A DNA stretch of 64,000 bases from Sipunculus nudus (lineage: Eukaryota; Annelida; Sipuncula; Golfingiida; Sipunculidae): NCBI GenBank assembly GCA_026874595.1, contig CM049317.1, forward strand, positions 51,851,618 through 51,915,617, in the 5' to 3' direction. Below the pieces are notes generated by a model, which did not search any database, had not been told where the DNA came from, and worked only from the letters and a program-made list of their open reading frames with translations. A program made the translations under genes and the position numbers. Of this stretch, positions 60,206-64,000 are shown piece after piece. Positions within the stretch are counted from its first letter, which is position 1, and each line of letters opens with the position of its first letter.

Positions 60206-61259
60206 TGCTGCCCTCCCACTAAGTGTGAATGGTTAGTATCAAGGGTATGTGTTTAAGTGTACAGCAACATGAGAGAAAAATCATGTCTAACCTGATCTGA
60301 TAAGTCTCAAAACATGATATGGCTGGATATAGCACTCATTATCATGACCTGACAGATGAGGAGATTATTTGCTGGTAACTGTAAGTGAATTTTATATTCT
60401 GCCCTGTTTGCAGCTGGTTTAGGTTAATAAAAATGCCATAAAACCTGCCATGTTCAACAAAGTAAGCTTTAGAATATATTTCATGGATAAAATTAATTGG
60501 TTGTTAAAATTATGTAGTACTCAGTAAATATGTTTGTTATGTGTCTCATTGGATCTTCACTGTTTAAGGTGATAAAAAATATGATTATTCTGGCTAAATA
60601 TTTAATTATTCAAAGATTCTTGTGTACTCATGTGTTCCTCGGCTGTCTACTTCACCAGAAGCAAAGACTTCATTGTATATCAATTATCATAATTTTAGAA
60701 CAGATTGCTTGACATTTCTTAGCTCAGCTGACTAAGCCATCAGAACAGTGCTAATTGTCCTTTGTCTATGTGTCTCTTTACGATATTTTCTTTAGGGAAT
60801 CAATCCATAGTTGATATTCATTGCATTTTCCAGCAGACATATATATATACGCAAAACCTATGTGGATTTTGCTCAAAGCTAATCTATACTGAAATAAAGT
60901 TGAAGGCAGCATTCCAGTGGATTAGATTTTCCACAAGAAAGATTATTTCTTGCATGAAAAATCAAAACAGTTGATGTAAAAGTAAATAAAATTTCCTTTC
61001 ATGGGCATCTTACAAGATGTTCTTTGGTGACATGTCATTTTTGGATCACTTGGAACATGAATTTCCGCTTAAGGTATTATTGGGATTCTGTCAATATTTC
61101 AAACCGTAGTCTCAGAGTGTCATAATGGCTTTGCAGACGGTCCTGAAAATGCCTCAACATTATAGTCTATAATGGCTGATATGGAATAAATATGAGCAAG
61201 GGGAATACAGAAAAAAATTAAATGTCAGCACCAAAAGAAAAAAGATGAGTGGAAAAGTT
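60206..61259. other. Gene-free AT-rich DNA
   Basis: Nothing supported. ORFs at 60530-60712 and 60762-60974 have no domain. Confidence 0.5.
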
Positions 61260-61560
61260 CAGATACTGTTTTCTTTTAGTCCCCCCTGTGTGGAAGCTTT
61301 CAAATGATCAGCGTCTGTGGGTGATATATGGATAATTAAACAGGCAGGAGTCTTTTATTTCCATGACATCAGTCGCTCGGATGTTTGCCTTAAAGGGCAC
61401 CTGAGGACAACAAAGACTAAATCTTGTCTGCGTAGCTCAGCCATGCAGCCAATCCATTAGTAGACTTTCACACCATCAAAACAACCTAAAACCCTGTAAT
61501 GTCTGCGGAGTGTGTTATTTTGTGACTACGATATTATGGACTGCATTACATGGTTCAGAT
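61260..61560. other. High-complexity repeat-free block
   Basis: A GC-richer stretch with CpGs and no repeat or frame. Candidate conserved non-coding DNA. Confidence 0.28.
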
Positions 61561-64000
61561 GGTTCAAAAGTTCATACTTATCCTTGGGGATTTAGTGTCA
61601 TGTGTAGATTATTGCGTGTTCAATCTTCTGAAAAACCTCAATACTGAAGGGTAGACCTGGGATTTAGAAATGATCACTCGACGGTAGATCACAGCGTGTC
61701 ATCAATCACAAGGACAGATTCGGGTACTTAATCACAAAGTATGGGTTTTTGACAATATTACTTATGTATGTCTGTGCTTGCTGCAGTGATAAATGTGAAA
61801 ATTTATTAATCCTGACATGCAGTTTTATGATGAATTATAAAAAAAAAAGTAAAATAATAATGTAATAAACTTTTAAGTTTATTCCATGGTGGGTTGCTTT
61901 ACTAAGTCATCTCATCTGCTGGATATAATGTGCAAAAGTTAAGCTCACTGTGTTAAGGTCCTCCGTTGAACTGCATTTAAAAGGCTTATGCAGCAGGCAA
62001 TTATGGCATTAAATCTATTCTGTTTGTGCATTCTCAAGAGGCCTGTTTCTCACTTTGTTCAGGCATAAACAGCACATGTGATTGCAGATTGGATGGATTT
62101 AATCAACTACATTGAAAGATTAGCCCTGGTACATTACTATGTGAAGCGTAAGTAAACTAGTATGGCATTCATTAGAACACACATCGATTGCAAAACGATG
62201 CTACTGGATCTTTCCCCCATCAGGACCAGCTTGACCATTTAATTTGGTCTTCATTGACCCTCCTACCCCCTCGAAAATATGGAAATCAGTACTTAATTTT
62301 GCATAATCCTGCTTACAGCAAACAAAATCAAACACACCAAAATGAAAACTTAACCTCCTGGTTTAAGGTGACAAACAGACATAGATATATGGACACATAA
62401 TATTCTTGAAAGATGTGACTATTAACCAGAAATTATTTTTGTTGCAAATATTTGATTATTATCACTTTTTCTCAGTCATTTGTCATTCAGTAGATAGTGC
62501 CCTCTACATGCCACAACTCACACTATGCTTGCACAAAGCCAGAGGGGCATTCCTACCATTGTGAGATCACTGTTAATTACAGGTCTGATCAGTAATTGTT
62601 TGCCCTGCATCCTGGCGGTCCTAGATGGGTGTTGGATATAATATCTTTGTTTAGATGCACAATGTTGAGCTGTAAAAAGAATTCGCTCGATCACAGGACT
62701 ACAACCAAGGACAGTTATATCCTGACCAATGTGCCTTTAATTAACGTAAAGGGTGTTATGATTGATGATTCATTGTCCTAAACAAGGCTCGTTAGGAGTG
62801 ATTCATGATTTTAATTTAATCAGGACAAGCAGACTAACAAATGACAGCTTTTAGTTTTAGTGCTGTTAAACAAGGCTGGCCCCCTCAGCCCTGAGATGTG
62901 GCCCTCTCGATAAGGGGTGGAGACTAATAAAAAGTCATGTCTTTGTTTGAATGGAGGGCTTTGCTATCATAAGGGTGACAGTGATGCTACTCTGAACAGT
63001 CGGTAGCCACAAGGAGTCACCTTTTGGAGTAAATCCAATGGGAAAGTTTAATATTTATTACAAGGTAGGGTTATTTATAAAGTTGTTAAGGAGATATAGA
63101 CTTATTAATCAGTTTTTGCTTGTTTTTTATTTGGCATAAATTATATTAAACTTTCTTAAATTATAACTTTTAAAATGCAGGAATTTTCATTATAAATGCA
63201 GGCTGATGAAACTCTGAGTATGTTTTCATCTTGATTTACTATCATGTTGGTCTTTCATAGTAGGAGAAGGCAATTAATGCATGGTCAGTTTACAATCTTA
63301 ATCCATGCATGGATATTTTATTTTGTTTTCATATAGTGAACACTGTACCTTCAGGTAATATTGTTTCAGATTTTACTCATTTAATTAATAGTTCAGCTAA
63401 TTGAATTATAGTCTCATTTTTGTTTAATGTATGGTATTTGAAAAATATATTTATAAATTTATATTCCATTTCCCCCATTTTGTAACTTTAATGTACCTGA
63501 TGGCATCAATGATTATATATGAAATCCTAACCATTTATAGTAATATGTATTTTTATCAAGGATAAAACACAGGATTTGTGTGTTTGTTGTTATTTACTTT
63601 TTGTTGCGGTCTGTAGATATGACAATAGCTGGGACATGTCAGCAAGTACATAATTGTACACCTGCCCTGGTGTCCTGGTTGTCAGAGGAGAACCACTTCA
63701 ATGGATGGATGGCCATCCCTCCTGGGCTTGCTGAATGAAGAGCTGCTTGTAAATAGAAGCAGGGGGTTAACTGGATAATGGGCCTGATTTCCAGTACTAT
63801 AATGGCCATAAATATTACCCATCCCCTTGCCACTCTTTATAAATACATACAATCTGGTCAGGGTGAAAATTCTGGATGCCAATGGAGAGCCATTGAAGAA
63901 ATTGTATCAAGCAAAAGTATATAAAGTACTGTGTTTAAAAAATTAAGAGAAATAACATCTAGAGGTTTATGACTGCAGCACAGTGTAAGTTCTATTACTA
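61561..64000. other. Gene-free DNA to window end
   Basis: No gene is supported. A minus-strand CTCF-like motif lies at 62497-62510 (CATGTAGAGGGCAC on that strand, 12 of 14). The block 62870-63030 is GC-richer with a GATAAGG core and could be regulatory. ORFs at 62188-62400 and 63639-63882 have no domain. Confidence 0.4.

Overview
This window looks like non-coding DNA from an invertebrate animal. It is AT-rich (roughly one third GC by eye), has long TA and CA microsatellites, and has no operons, ribosome binding sites or long ORFs. A mollusc, most likely a bivalve, is my best guess. The reason is two Helitron/Helentron-type non-autonomous elements built around tandem arrays, an architecture described for bivalve 'pearl' and HINE elements, plus tRNA-derived SINEs and several MITE families. 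The taxon is inferred and was not tested by any search. I could not recognise one protein-coding gene. The longest ORFs (up to about 140 codons) have no recognisable domain and most lie inside repeats, so the window is probably intergenic or one very large intron.

Layout, left half (1-36 kb), rich in mobile elements: an interspersed repeat (858-1143); a CTGTGG-ended MITE (2355-3605); a Helentron-like element with a 145-bp monomer array (3764-4982); a hAT-type MITE with an exact 8-bp target duplication (5485-6524); a solo copy of a TE end full of a GTTTGTCCTAGTAGA motif (8532-9075) next to a pogo-like MITE (9094-10377); a SINE plus a second Helentron-like element with about eight 180-bp units (11603-13328); smaller SINE and MITE copies (15970-21032); a short hAT-like MITE (27474-27710); an intact element with long inverted ends (28482-29926) related to the solo copy; another SINE (30460-30680); and a third, decayed Helentron-like family (35427-36215, relative at 18815-19160).

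Layout, right half (36-64 kb), poorer in elements: a minisatellite alternating between units of about 34 and 50 bp (39775-40430); a GC-richer block ending in a strong splice donor, a candidate promoter and non-coding first exon (40480-41009); small pogo-like MITEs (42259, 50346); a hAT MITE (58812-59448); a five-site E-box cluster (60124-60205); and several high-complexity, repeat-free blocks that could be conserved regulatory DNA.

The main cross-cutting observations are these. Three sequence-unrelated Helentron-like families each carry direct repeats of the nuclear-receptor half-site AGGTCA (DR1 or DR5 spacing), amplified by their arrays. CTCF-like motifs include an exact match and a near match 51 bp apart near 33.05 kb, and motif orientation tends to be forward on the left and reverse on the right. 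The palindrome TACCGGTA occurs about ten times more often than base composition predicts. All functional readings are inference from motifs.
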